64,000 nucleotides of DNA from Trichostrongylus colubriformis. Its lineage: Eukaryota > Nematoda > Chromadorea > Rhabditida > Trichostrongylidae. The stretch covers positions 54,640,727 through 54,704,726 of the forward strand of contig OZ022259.1 in the NCBI GenBank assembly GCA_963978905.1, written 5' to 3'. The notes beneath the pieces were generated by a model. It saw only the letters and a list, made by a program, of their open reading frames with translations. It ran no database searches and was not told where the DNA came from. Each line of letters begins with the position of its first letter. The stretch's first letter is position 1. The position numbers were made by a program, and so were the translations under genes. Positions 1 through 10,365 of the stretch are shown here, in pieces.

Positions 1-154
1 TAAAAGGAAAAACAAATCTATATTAAAACCATCTTCTTTTGGCACCATGCCAAGGCGTCAAATTGGCGAGTTTGTGCAATGGCGGCCACTCAAGCTCGTC
101 CACACTACGTCTGTCCTACCGTAAGCCAAAATTACCCCCTCCTGGTGTCTTTAA
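1..154. repeat. Truncated copy of a dispersed TTAA-flanked repeat
   Basis: This is the last ~150 bp of a repeat seen twice more, at 3756-4220 and 18125-18577. It shares the block around CACCATGCCAAGGCGTCAAA and the terminal GGTGTCTTTAA. The window edge cuts off its left part. It is non-coding. Confidence 0.8.
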
Positions 155-168
155 GTTGTAGGAGCACT

Positions 169-1150
169 GATCCTGGAGCGCTCATACTCGCAGGTGTTGT
201 GCGGGGTTGGACGGGGACACTATTGGTGGGGGACGCGCAATAACGGTTGATAAGATTCGATAAGGAGAGCAAAAAGACTGGAGCTTTCGAATCCGTTCCG
301 CTTTTCGCATGATCCTGGAGCGATCATACTCACAGGTGTTGTGCGGGGTCGGACGGGGACACTAATGGTGGGTAACGCGATAACGGTTGACAAGATTCGA
401 TAAGGAGAGCAAAAAGACTGGAGCTTTCGAATCCGTTCCGCTTTTCGCATTGATCCTGGCGATCATACTAACAGGTGTTGTGCGGGGTTGGACGGGGACA
501 GTAATGGTGGGTGACCCGCATTGATAACGGTAGATAAGATCCGATAAGGAGAGTAAAAAGGCTAGAGTCTTCGGGTCCGTTTTGCTTTTCACATTGATCC
601 TGTATCGTTCATACTCACAGGTGCTGTGCGGGCTGGGACGGGGACAGTAATGGTGGGTGACCCGCATTGATAACGGTTGATAAGATTCGATAAGGAGAGT
701 AAAAAGGCTAGAGTCTTCGGGACCGTTTTGCTTTTCACATTGATCCTGTATCGTTCATACCCACAGGTGCTGTGCGGGCTGCGACGGGGATAGCAATGGT
801 GGGTGACCCGCATTGATAACGGTAGATAAGATTCGATAAGGAGAGTAAAAAGGCTAGAGTCTTCGGGTCCGTTTCGCTTTTCACATTGACCCTGTAGCGT
901 TCATACTCACAGGTGTTGTGCGGGCTGGGACGGGTACATTAATCGGGAGTGATCCAGCTTGAACGGTTGATAAGATTCGATAAGGAGCGTCAAAAGGCCA
1001 ATGTCGCGTAATCCGTTTCCTCTTTCAACAGAAAGTGGAGTGTCCAAACTCACAGTTGTTGGAATTAATCCGAAGCGGGATCTTAATGGTGACGGATTGA
1101 ATATAACGACTGCTTAGCGCTGCAAGAGTCGTTAGGAAGTGGACGGGGTA
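169..1150. repeat. Satellite array, seven units of about 141-147 bp
   Basis: Units start at about 169, 311, 452, 596, 742, 889 and 1031. Most begin GATCCTG and then carry a CATACTCACAGGTG-like block, a GGGACGGGGACA-like block, GGTTGATAAGATTCGATAAGG and a CTTTTC-rich end. The first six units are clearly alike; the seventh is diverged and fades out by about 1150. Short minus-strand reading frames in the array repeat with the unit and are not genes. A diverged patch of the same family lies at 51115-51500. Confidence 0.9.
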
Positions 1151-2389
1151 AAATTCAGTGCATCGCTGACTACTACTCCACGATCGCTACAATGAAAGCA
1201 TCTGAAGAACAGTGCCATTGGGTATTGGCCATATTTGAGTATGTTCTGATATCAGTTGCCGATGTATCGACCGCTAAATAGTTTAGTGTCCAAATAATGG
1301 TGCGCGCTGTTGACACTGCGTTCCACACTTCATGATCAGGATACCATCTACACATCCCTTCAATATAGAAAGCAAAACGACCGCTCTAGGTCGGGAGAAA
1401 CCGATTGGGTGATGGTATGTAAACACCTTTTTGTACCCTCCCCTCATTCGTAAACTGAACCGATCACAAAATAGGGAACTGTGTAAAATAAAACAATTGC
1501 AATCTTTTTCACAAGCCATGAGTGGTGCAGACACCTATCGTACTCGTAGGGCCGGAGCGGATGGTGCATCTCACAAGGGTACATTCTGTGATTTCTGTGA
1601 CCAATGGGTACACCAATGGACATGCGGATAAGTGTGAATCCAACAATGTTATACAATAATCCTTGCAAACTCCAGTTGGATCGCCAAGCCGCCGTCCCCG
1701 CTTCTTCTTCTAAAGGGGGCAGTTTTGCCAGCTTTTTCAGATTTTATTTTTCTATCATTGTTACTCACACCTTCATACAGGGCGTCAGTATTATAGTTAC
1801 TACGCTGCCCCAGTGCCCGCTCTTTGATGTTGCAGTAGCGGCTCTGCCAAATCTATATGGGTTTGCTTCCATGTCGATCGACACATGAGGCTTAATGTTC
1901 AGATCTGATCAAATCCCTTTACGGAGTCATGGTGGACCATGTGCGCTTCGGAAAAGCAGGCTATCCCAATTCTTTCGCCTTGAACAGTCTTCCGTTTCCT
2001 TCTCCGGTCTTATGCAGGAAGCTACTATCACTGCTGCCTTCAATGAGCAGAGAGGATTGGTCTCTTGAGGATCCTAGGAGGATGAGGCAATGTATGTTGA
2101 ATTCGTTTTTGATGAAATAATGCCCACAATAATGCCAAGATGTTACTGGGTGTATCTTTGATCAGACGTATGGCCATAATATGTTCTCTTTCGCTACCTA
2201 TCGATTGCATAAAGTGAACTATTTGCGGGAGGTATGCGCTTTTCCATCCTGCTCAGTGTGCGCCATACAGTTGCCACTTACCACCTTAAAATCTTTATCA
2301 CCAAGCGCTCATTGTAATTATCCACATTAGTAACCACCGCTGACCTATGTAAAGAGTGTGTAAAACGTATTCTTAGAAAAAATGAAATG
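1151..2389. other. Gene-free stretch downstream of dkc-1
   Basis: I recognise no gene here. Reading frames of 60-94 codons occur on both strands, but none has a family resemblance or splice partners. The missing 3' exon(s) of dkc-1 could lie here. A weak candidate is a basic minus-strand stretch near 1660-1765, but its frame cannot be reconciled with exon 11 without guessing. Confidence 0.4.
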
Positions 2390-2775
2390 TTAAGGGAACC
2401 CGGCGAAGCCGGGCCCGCCTAAGAAGGAGGAGCGCCCGGCGGCAACTGGGCGTTACATCCTATTTTACCCTTAGGTACAAACACAGCAGCTGTGAGCCGT
2501 GAAACCCCTATTAATGAACAAGTGATAGTGGAACTGTGCCGGCTTTGCTGAGAGGTAGATATGCTATGGTAAGCAGGTACTTATAGGAGCAAAATATAAA
2601 GCCGATGTGCCGGCTTTCTGAGGGGTAGATATGCTCCAACACCCGCGAAAATCGAAAGCCGAGAGTCGTCCCTATAAGGTCGGCGTAGCCAGCCCCCAAA
2701 GCTGGCGAAGCCGGCTCCCGGGCCGGCGAAGCCGGCCTGGACCAGTCGGATTGGCCGGCGCTAGCCGGCCAAGAC
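2390..2775. repeat. GC-rich palindromic repeats
   Basis: Near-perfect short palindromes built on GCCGGCGAAGCCGGC recur at about 2399-2413, 2703-2716 and 2721-2737, with GCCGGCGCTAGCCGGC at about 2753-2769. Between them the phrase GTGCCGGCTTT(G)CTGAG followed by GGTAGATATGCT occurs twice (about 2536 and 2606). The GC content is well above the flanks. Function unknown. Confidence 0.6.
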
Positions 2776-3132
2776 GACTGGTTTCTGTATAAATGGTATC
2801 CACATCATTGCCCTACTGCCAGAAATGACAGCAGATTTTCACCACGAACTGTAGCATTGGAGCAGATAGTTTGGCATTTCATATACCTCTTGTCCGTCAT
2901 AAAGAATAACAACATCTGGGCACTATGTAGCTATACGAAAGTTCAAAAAGGAGATAGAAACCAAACGTGATCAAGTGTGTAGAGGTAGTAGAGGATAGTG
3001 GGGTCTACCTCGTCTCTCGCAGCCCCAGCATAATGTAGGTCATGACGGCAACACAAAATAACTGTGCAACTGTCACTCTTAGCTTCAGTACACCAAGTTT
3101 TACAAAACAGGCATAAATCGTCAGCTACTTAC

Positions 3133-6100
3133 AGCTGAGTAGTCCACAACTTTCCAATCTGCAGGTGTCTTAGCGTTTGGTTTGCCAAATTTATCGAGGA
3201 GTCCATCCTGAAAATATCCGGCTTTCATGGGGTTCCCCCAGCACAGAAATTCTTAACAAAAAAAGAAAGGGCTTTCGATTCACTGATAAAAGGAATGTAC
3301 CTTAATCATCTGTTTCTTTTTGATAGCAACTGGTCCCAATCCCCATTTACGGCCATAAACATCACGTTCCATAATCACCCGCTTAGATTTTGCTACCACG
3401 CCGTGGTCCGTGGAAGCCATGGTTGAAGTCGTCATTTGTGCTATTGCTGCAAAAAAAATATTAATTTCACACTCTTGTACTCCTCATATACCGTTCTCCT
3501 CCTATATACAAGTCTGATGGAATAGTAGTATCTCACGACATCGTACCCTCCGTCTTCGCTACTGCCACTATTGAAGGCAGTACGAGGGATTAATTGGCTG
3601 TTCAGCAAGGTGTAATATGCATGAGGGTGCTAGGAGGCCACGTGTGGCGCTATTCGCCTGCGCATGACCGGCACCTATCATGGATTCGCGTGACTCTGAT
3701 TGACACGTCAATCAACGATGAGACGCGCCAAGAGACATTTTCGCCACACGTCAACTTAAAAGAACCGGAAGGGGTCCGAAACAAGAGGAAGATGCAGAGA
3801 AATGAGCATTTTGTAACGAACACACAAGATTAGAAGCGATAATCGGTGGAAAAACCCGGATTCAAAAGCGCGACGCTGCGGTGTGTATTCGCACCCCATT
3901 CGCATCCACACAGTGACTTTCCGAGTTTTCCGCTGTAGGAGATGGGCCGCAGGCCAACGTTAGTTGTAGCACCTGACTCCCAGCGCAGTGGAGTGGACAT
4001 ACTCAACTACATTAGCATTCATGTAAGTACATCTAGAAACGATATAAGGAAGAAAAAAGGATAAAGTAAAAGGAAAAAACAACTTTATAATAGAACCATC
4101 TCCTCTTGGCACCATGTCAAGTCGTCAAATGGGCGAGTTTGTGCAATGGCGACCACTTAAACTCGTCCGAACTACGTCTGTTCTACCGTAGGCCAAATTA
4201 TCCCCTTCCGGTGTCTTTATAGAATGTATGCCTGCTACTTCCTTAGCCATTTCTTCTTTCTCACACTACAGCCTCGACTCCCATCTGATACCCAATCAAT
4301 CGGACCGCTTTGCTCAAGGCACGAATGGGAAGTAGAGAGCGTGGAAGAATTTTCGGCACCACCCAGAGCTACCCCACTCCCTCTTCCACCGATGCGGTCG
4401 AAGAGGTGATTATAGCAAACCTTTGGATTTAGCTGCAAACTCCTACCCAAGGGACTTCGATCCATAGAACACGAATATGACATTTGTTGGCGCGAGACCG
4501 CTTGTGCGCTATAGGCTCCGGTGCCAAAATGCGGTGGATCACAAAACTCGCTCGAATTTTGTTCCAAGGATTATTTCGACCCGTAGAATACGAATATGAC
4601 ATCCGTTTGGTGCGGAACCGTGTCACACGGGTGAAAGACCATCTGGGACAAATCTTGAGCGAGTTCGGTGATCCCCCCATTTTGGCGCAGGCGCCAAGCG
4701 GTTTCGCGCCAAACGAATGTCATATTCGTGTTCTGCGCGTCGAAATACCCTTGGATAGAAGTTTGCAGCTGAATCGAAAGGTATTCCAAAAATCATCTCT
4801 TCGACCATATCGGTAGGAGAGGTAGTGGGGCAGCTGTGGGTTAATTTTAAATTTACTCTGAATTAACTTTTGCCAACTCAAATGGTCACTGTTTTTGATA
4901 CATACACATTTCCCGTTTGAAAATGTACGAATTCAACTTTAGCCTCTGTGATGCACAAGCACATGCAATTTTGATCAATCTCAAAAGCGTGGTGTGACAT
5001 ACCAACATTTATATGCTAATTTTCATCAATCCATCCATCTCTCCCCTATTCTCACCTCTACTTACAAACAATGAAACCCTTTCAACATTCTCACTCACAG
5101 CTTTGAATTCACGATCTGCAGATGTGTCTTCAGCAGCTAACTCCCAAATTATAACGATTGCAGTCATGTGTCCCGTGCATTGTGAATGACATGACAATTT
5201 AACAAAATGAATGATAATTCAACATTTGCTCGACAACCATTCCGCATGGAAAGCACATACTTTTGCAAGCACAGATCCCTTCGATAAAGCCAAACCACCC
5301 TGCCCTCATTTCAGCCCTATCACTGAAAGAACAGATACCTAAGCAGACTGCTTCTCCTTTCGTTGTGACAATGACAATTTCCTGCCCGACTTCGATACCA
5401 TCGTCATATCGTAAAACACCAGGAAGCAGTATTTTGGCTCCATAACAAATGGCATTTACCTGAAACGATGTATTTATTTGGACAGATAAAATAAAACCTG
5501 ATATACAAATATGAAACCTAGAACGTATTGAATCGAACATACCGAAGAATCCTTCACGATTATACGTTTATGTTCCACAAGTAACGCCTCTAATGGTCGA
5601 ACTATGCGCCGCATGTACGTTTCGTCCTCAAAACAATCAATTATATGTAGTAATAATCACCATGTGTGAAGAAAAAACTCCAAAACTCGGAGCAAAACTT
5701 CAGAGATCATTTTTCAAAGCCTAGAGTCGAGTAGAAGGTACAACTCCTACCTTGAAATGGTCCAAAACATACTGAGCGTCCAAAATATCGTGCATGGTAA
5801 CGAGCTGGTCATGTTCATCAGTAATTCCAGACCTGCAATACCAATTCATGCACGACACCGTCTATAAAGAGCAGAATCAAATGTGGATAGGTATGAATGT
5901 AGCTATAGTCAAAGTAACCTGTTCCTTCGTAGTTCCTGCATTTGCGCACCAACTCCGAGCAGAAGGCCAAGATGCACACATATCGTCCTCACGTATGTGC
6001 CTGACTCACATTTAACCCTGTAAGTACATAATTGACGAGGAACTTATTAACAGCTAATTTCTAAACATCTTCCGAAGCCAGAACTGTGAAGAATTTATTT

Positions 6101-9100
6101 GCCTTGTGTGAATCTAATTAGTACAGATGAAGCAGACCTTCGCGATGCTGGTTTGATCATTACGCTTACAAAGGCTACTATCTCCCAGATACCCTCAATT
6201 CGAATGGATTTTAAACAAAAGCTTACATTCTACAAAATCACAACCCCCTGCCAATACTAACGCGAAGCATTTATGAACATGTGAACTTATTATTAGGTCG
6301 TAAGGAAAGTTCTAGCCGCTTTTGCGAGTTCACAAGATAAATTCAAATTTCAAAGCGCTCAACACGAATCAAGTTACATGTGTGCTCCTTAGATTGACAA
6401 AAAGTTGCTCATTCTGAATTTATGCTTCCCTTAGAATGCCACAGGGTTTTCGAGTTATTAGGAAAATTTGAAAGTACTGCGAAAATGGCCTTTTTGGATG
6501 ACTACAATTCAAGAGTTCTTGTTCAGTCAAGTCGCAGCAAAGGGAACCACAAATGTGAATACTGCAAGAGGAGGGGGTGAAGCATTGGACGGAACACTTT
6601 GTCCCTGGTTTCAGAAGTGCAGAAGTGAGAATAAGTTGCTCGAATTTTCTACTAATCAAATCGCTTTAACTAAAACGGCTGGAAGCGATGAGCGTCCATA
6701 CTTGCAGGGGATATCTACAAGTATTAGCCCTCACAAACAAACATAGCTGACCACCTCAAGTAGCCTCGGTTTGAAGAAAAAACCCAAAAAATGGGTGCCG
6801 CGCGACCCCTCGGAGCAGCCATGCGCGAGCGCATTTTCCAGAAATTGTCTTTCAGCAACTGAACAGTTGCATGATGGAGCCCTTACTCGTCCACCATGTT
6901 CATTAAATCTAGCGCTAACTTAGCCCCACTTTTCCAAACATCTGGACAGCTTCTTCAATAGCAGCGTATTCAGAAACAATAGTGATTTGAAGTCGACTTT
7001 TTTTTGCTTTCGCACAAAATAAATCGTCAGCCCTTGATCAAAATAAGATATGCAGGTATGCATAATGATGGCAAAACTGTAGGGAATCGAATGACGCTTG
7101 CAGTTCGAGAAAAGATGCAGTCCGAGCCGATATGATCTCCCAAAGTTGAAGTTGCGAAAACCGGCCAAAACTTTCCTTACGACCTAATATTAACGGCTTT
7201 ACTCTTTAGGCTGAGGTTATAACTTGCGAAACGACGATTCCGAAAATCACTAACACACGATCACATTTTCGCCGACATGCTGCCTGAACACGCGACCTAT
7301 CGCTTGAATTACACATTCATTTGAACGTACTATTCTCCGATATAACGCTTCTTCACGTTTTCCCTTACACTAGAGTGCGACCCAGCGCTAGAGGACAACC
7401 TAGCGCCACAGTACTTACATCCTGCAAGCGGCGAGGACTGCAACTGTGTTATTATGTGTATGCGGTCATGCGATTTTTACAAACGCACAATCGCCCAGCC
7501 AAATGGCCAATACATACCCAATGTTCACCCGAACTTCGAGCAGACTGCAAAATTTTCGCAAAGCATCACCACGGGATTACGATTACAAGCTAAACACCGA
7601 AATTCTCGGAATATGACCTGTCTTTATGGAAAAAGCGCGAAAAGGAATCATGGGAAACAGGGAACAAACTCGAGGGTTGCATAACACGATGCATGACTTC
7701 CTATCATAAAACGTGACACCCTTCTTCTCCTAGATGAAGTATGCATACGATTGCAGACTAGCCGAGTAACTGGAGTAACAACTTTTTCTAAATTTTCACA
7801 TGAACTTCCATGCTACAAAGTGACACGTGCATCTCTGGAAGTGGATACTAGGTTATTACCAAAACCAGAGCAGATCAAGATAATCTGTTTATCTGAAGAA
7901 TTGCAATCTGTTTATCTTGCCAGCCAAAACTGGTAAAGGAGGGTTGGTTGACAATAGCTTTGAGTCTAAAATACACACCAAACGCCTTATAATGAATTTG
8001 TTCCGAAGAGAAGTTACTGGTACGTCGAAAATCCTGAAGTAATAAGCTGATCTCACGCTCTCCGGGCACTAGCGGATTTCAAGAAATCATACGGAAAAAA
8101 TAGTTGTAAAACATACCAGAAAATTCCCATTTGTTGCTCTTTGTCGTACTCGAGGAGTTTGTTCTCATAAATTGTCCTCACACGCAACTGGCGTTTTACT
8201 GCCGAGATCAGAGGAGGTCGTTGGAAAAGAGCACCAGTCAGCTGGAAAATATTGCTCAAGGAGCTAGAAAAACTTCACTTGAAATCTCTAATGCCAAAAA
8301 ACTACATAGCTATACACTCACTTTTTCCAGTGCTTGCCTTATTTTCTTCTCACTATCTACAGCATTATGAAGTTTGAAAATTGCCACGTATTCTTTCCCA
8401 GCACCTTGTTGAGATTTTGCCAAGCGAGTTGTGCGATCTATGCATACAATGAGACATCCGGACACCTAAAGTGGTTCATTTCTAGGAAAATATGAAGAGC
8501 TACTATTCAATCGCAGTCAGAAACAAACGAACCTTAGGATCCAGAGTACCACTGTGTCCTGTTTTCTCAACTCGAAGAATGCGCTTGATCCATGCCACAA
8601 CTTCATGTGATGATGGGTTTGCTGGTTTGTCTAAGTTGAAAAAGCCAGAAGAAATGTAGTTTTTGATTTCTCTTTTCAGTGGTGAACAGCCTTCAGTCAG
8701 AGGAGTATAGTGGTTGGTCCGCACATTCATATTGTCGAAATTCTGGAAGAAAACAGGTTGGGCCACACCGAAAAAACCGCACAGACAAATGAAAAGGCAC
8801 ACAGAAAAGAAAAGGAAAAGAACCTTCAACAGCAGCGGCCATTCTTGAGCCTTCAGAGTTGGCTCAGCAGTAGATGCTTTCAGATGGAACGTACCCTTTT
8901 CCTGCTCTTCCTGTAAAGCGAAAAAGATCAATTAAAGTGAAGCACCATATCACAATCTAAAGTGTCGGCACTTTTGCCATGGGGACACATTTTCTACATT
9001 CAAAAATAGGAGCAATCCATTGCTACTCCCTTCTTCCTAATTTCGAACTTTTTACAGTTTTCTGTACACCTATACCTTAAACACAAGTAAACATGGCCCT

Positions 9101-10352
9101 TCCTGAATGAGCCAAGATTAGATCATTTCAATCAAGTACGAAAAGTGTGGTGAAGAAGAGTACTTACGAACAGATCATTACAAGCCTCTTAAGAGATCCC
9201 ACGATACTTGGTATCCTTCCAAGTCCGTTAGGCCGGAATCAATTATTTTGGAGTAAATTGCAGCTCGAAGGAAGTTCCAAACCTGTCGACTTAACCACTC
9301 TACGGTGTCGCGAAGTTGTGGAATCGCTGAGTCCACATGCAGACAATCTCTACCCACAGTACAAACAACAAGAAAATTTTCGCAAGTTATAGATGCGGCT
9401 CTAGGTCCTTTGAGAAATTCCACTGTGTGATTTCAGTCCTTTCATTCCATTCCAGACATTTGACAGTCAAAAGAAAAATCGTATATCCTCCATGCCTTCC
9501 ATCCAATAATCCTCATGGAATACTTAATCCAATGAATATTACTGATCGGAGACGCGACAACAATGAGTGCTCTTGGCTACACATCACAGCGCAAAAAAAT
9601 TGTTGCATTTTTCCCACACCACTGCTCAGACCTACACTGGAGAGGAAAGTGGAGTTTTCATAGTCGACTACTGTAAATGGCCAACTTTTGTTGCAGAACC
9701 AAAACCCACCGTACCCATACCTGGTTGGATTTCTCAATCGGCAGCAGTAATAATTTGTTGGTTTTGGTACTGGTTCATTTCCACGTGTTTCTACCGTTAG
9801 AGAACACATTATAGTTGTAATCCTGGTGCTAATTTAGTTCGCGGGATGGGCACTCAATGTCGCGCTACGTCCCTCACCAGAAACCGTGCTACAGTTACCA
9901 CTATGTGTAGTGAATATTTTACCTGCTTTACTTTAGGAGATAGGGGCTTCCCTCTGAACTGAAGTTCGGGCTGAGAACTTAGAAAAAATAGCGCCGACCC
10001 CACTTCCCGAGCTTTGTTCCCACAACGTGAGATATAGTTGATCGTAAAAAGAGCTTATTGACACAGAAGGGGCATTGCGTATTTTTGGAATATAGGTTCA
10101 CACGGCACTTATTCTAACTAGTATCAACATAACAAAAATTATGCATAGTTTCCCGTAGACTACTGCTCAACCCTACAAAATATCTTTAAACGATAACGGC
10201 TGGCATAGAACCACACAAGGTAACGCAAAGACTCAGAATTATATCAACAAAAGGGTAAAATTAAAAAAAAGAGTTCAGGAACTCACCCCAACATCCACCT
10301 TCACGCGTTTTTCTTTCTTACCCATTGCCAATTCTAAATTAAAATTACTCAT
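3133..10352 (-). CDS. dkc-1: Dyskerin / Cbf5 H/ACA pseudouridine synthase (3' end missing)
   Basis: Catalytic subunit of box H/ACA RNPs, which convert uridine to pseudouridine in rRNA and snRNA in nucleolus and Cajal-type bodies. Exons on the minus strand: 10352-10287, 8910-8824, 8742-8533, 8465-8322, 8241-8117, 6017-5919, 5832-5751, 5626-5543, 5459-5339, 3446-3301, 3207-3133. All have GT-AG borders and compatible phases and give 413 aa. Order: short basic N-terminus, DKCLD region, TruB catalytic domain with the GHSGTLDPK motif (catalytic Asp ~119), the block [12 protein letters not shown], then a PUA domain (~290-365) ending KWGLGP. The protein aligns with human DKC1 along its length up to VDYS. 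The exon 8 acceptor is TTTTGAG rather than TTTCAG. The usual lysine-rich tail after VVDYSA was not found. A shorter start at 10325 (MGKKEKR) is possible; I chose 10352 because it follows a trans-splice-like acceptor. Confidence 0.95.
3756..4220. repeat. TTAA-flanked dispersed repeat, copy 2
   Basis: About 465 bp, closely similar to 18125-18577. It begins TTAAAAGAACCGGAAGGGG and ends GGTGTCTTTAT. The ends are weakly inverted (TTAAAGgaACC against TTAAAGACACC), suggesting a small non-autonomous DNA element at a TTAA target. Non-coding. Confidence 0.75.
4355..4843. mobile_element. Foldback MITE, family A copy 1
   Basis: The two ends are inverted copies over more than 100 bp: the left reads AGCTACCCCACTCCCTCTTC, and the right read in reverse starts AGCTGCCCCACTACCTCTCC. 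Both continue through GTCGAAGAG and TTTAGCTGCAAAC-like blocks. Inside, CGAATATGACATT-like segments recur in both orientations. The same family occurs at 39094-39606, where the borders are clean. No reading frame resembles a transposase. Confidence 0.8.
6018..8116 (-). other. dkc-1 intron 5 hosting a mariner remnant
   Basis: This 2.1 kb intron splits the tryptophan codon of GIFW/VKCESG in the TruB domain. Besides the mariner remnant at 6293-7187 I see only short frames in 7200-8116 without family resemblance. Confidence 0.8.
6293..7187 (+). mobile_element. Degraded mariner element with N-terminal transposase remnant
   Basis: Terminal inverted repeats start TTAGGTCGTAAGGAAAGTT at both ends, flanked by TA (6291-6292, 7188-7189). 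At about 6535-6640 the plus strand reads [19 protein letters not shown] and then FQKCRSENK. This resembles the mariner HTH segment (family pattern NINxxxGEGxxxERTxRRWFQKFRSGD). The catalytic part is absent, so this is an internally deleted, inactive copy. Confidence 0.8.
8911..10286 (-). other. dkc-1 intron 1
   Basis: This 1.4 kb first intron lies between the basic N-terminal exon and the EEQEKG exon. Reading frames of 77-108 codons occur on both strands near 9150-9810, but none has a family resemblance. I see no gene in it. Confidence 0.6.
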
Positions 10353-10355
10353 CTT

Positions 10356-10365
10356 CTGCAGAAGG
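10356..10365 (-). promoter_or_regulatory. Likely spliced-leader acceptor of dkc-1
   Basis: On the minus strand CCTTCTGCAG is followed by AAG and the ATG at 10352, leaving a 3-nt leader. That is the nematode pattern for spliced-leader addition. The leader itself cannot be seen in genomic DNA. Confidence 0.6.

Larger units (their letters stand above)
3447..5338 (-). other. dkc-1 intron 9 with two repeats
   Basis: This 1.9 kb intron splits the alanine codon of GEAVCLA inside the PUA domain. It contains the TTAA-flanked repeat (3756-4220) and a foldback element (4355-4843). I see no coding sequence inside. Confidence 0.8.

Noticed and set aside
220..813. Repeated minus-strand frames at the left edge as a repeat protein
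   Set aside because: They recur with the ~145-bp satellite unit, and that period is not a multiple of three. They are shadows of the satellite.
169..1150. CRISPR-like array
   Set aside because: The whole ~145-bp unit is repeated, with no short repeat/unique spacer alternation, and the DNA is eukaryotic.
5199..5540. A single 113-codon minus-strand frame as a separate gene
   Set aside because: Its core is exon 9 of dkc-1; the rest is intron read-through.
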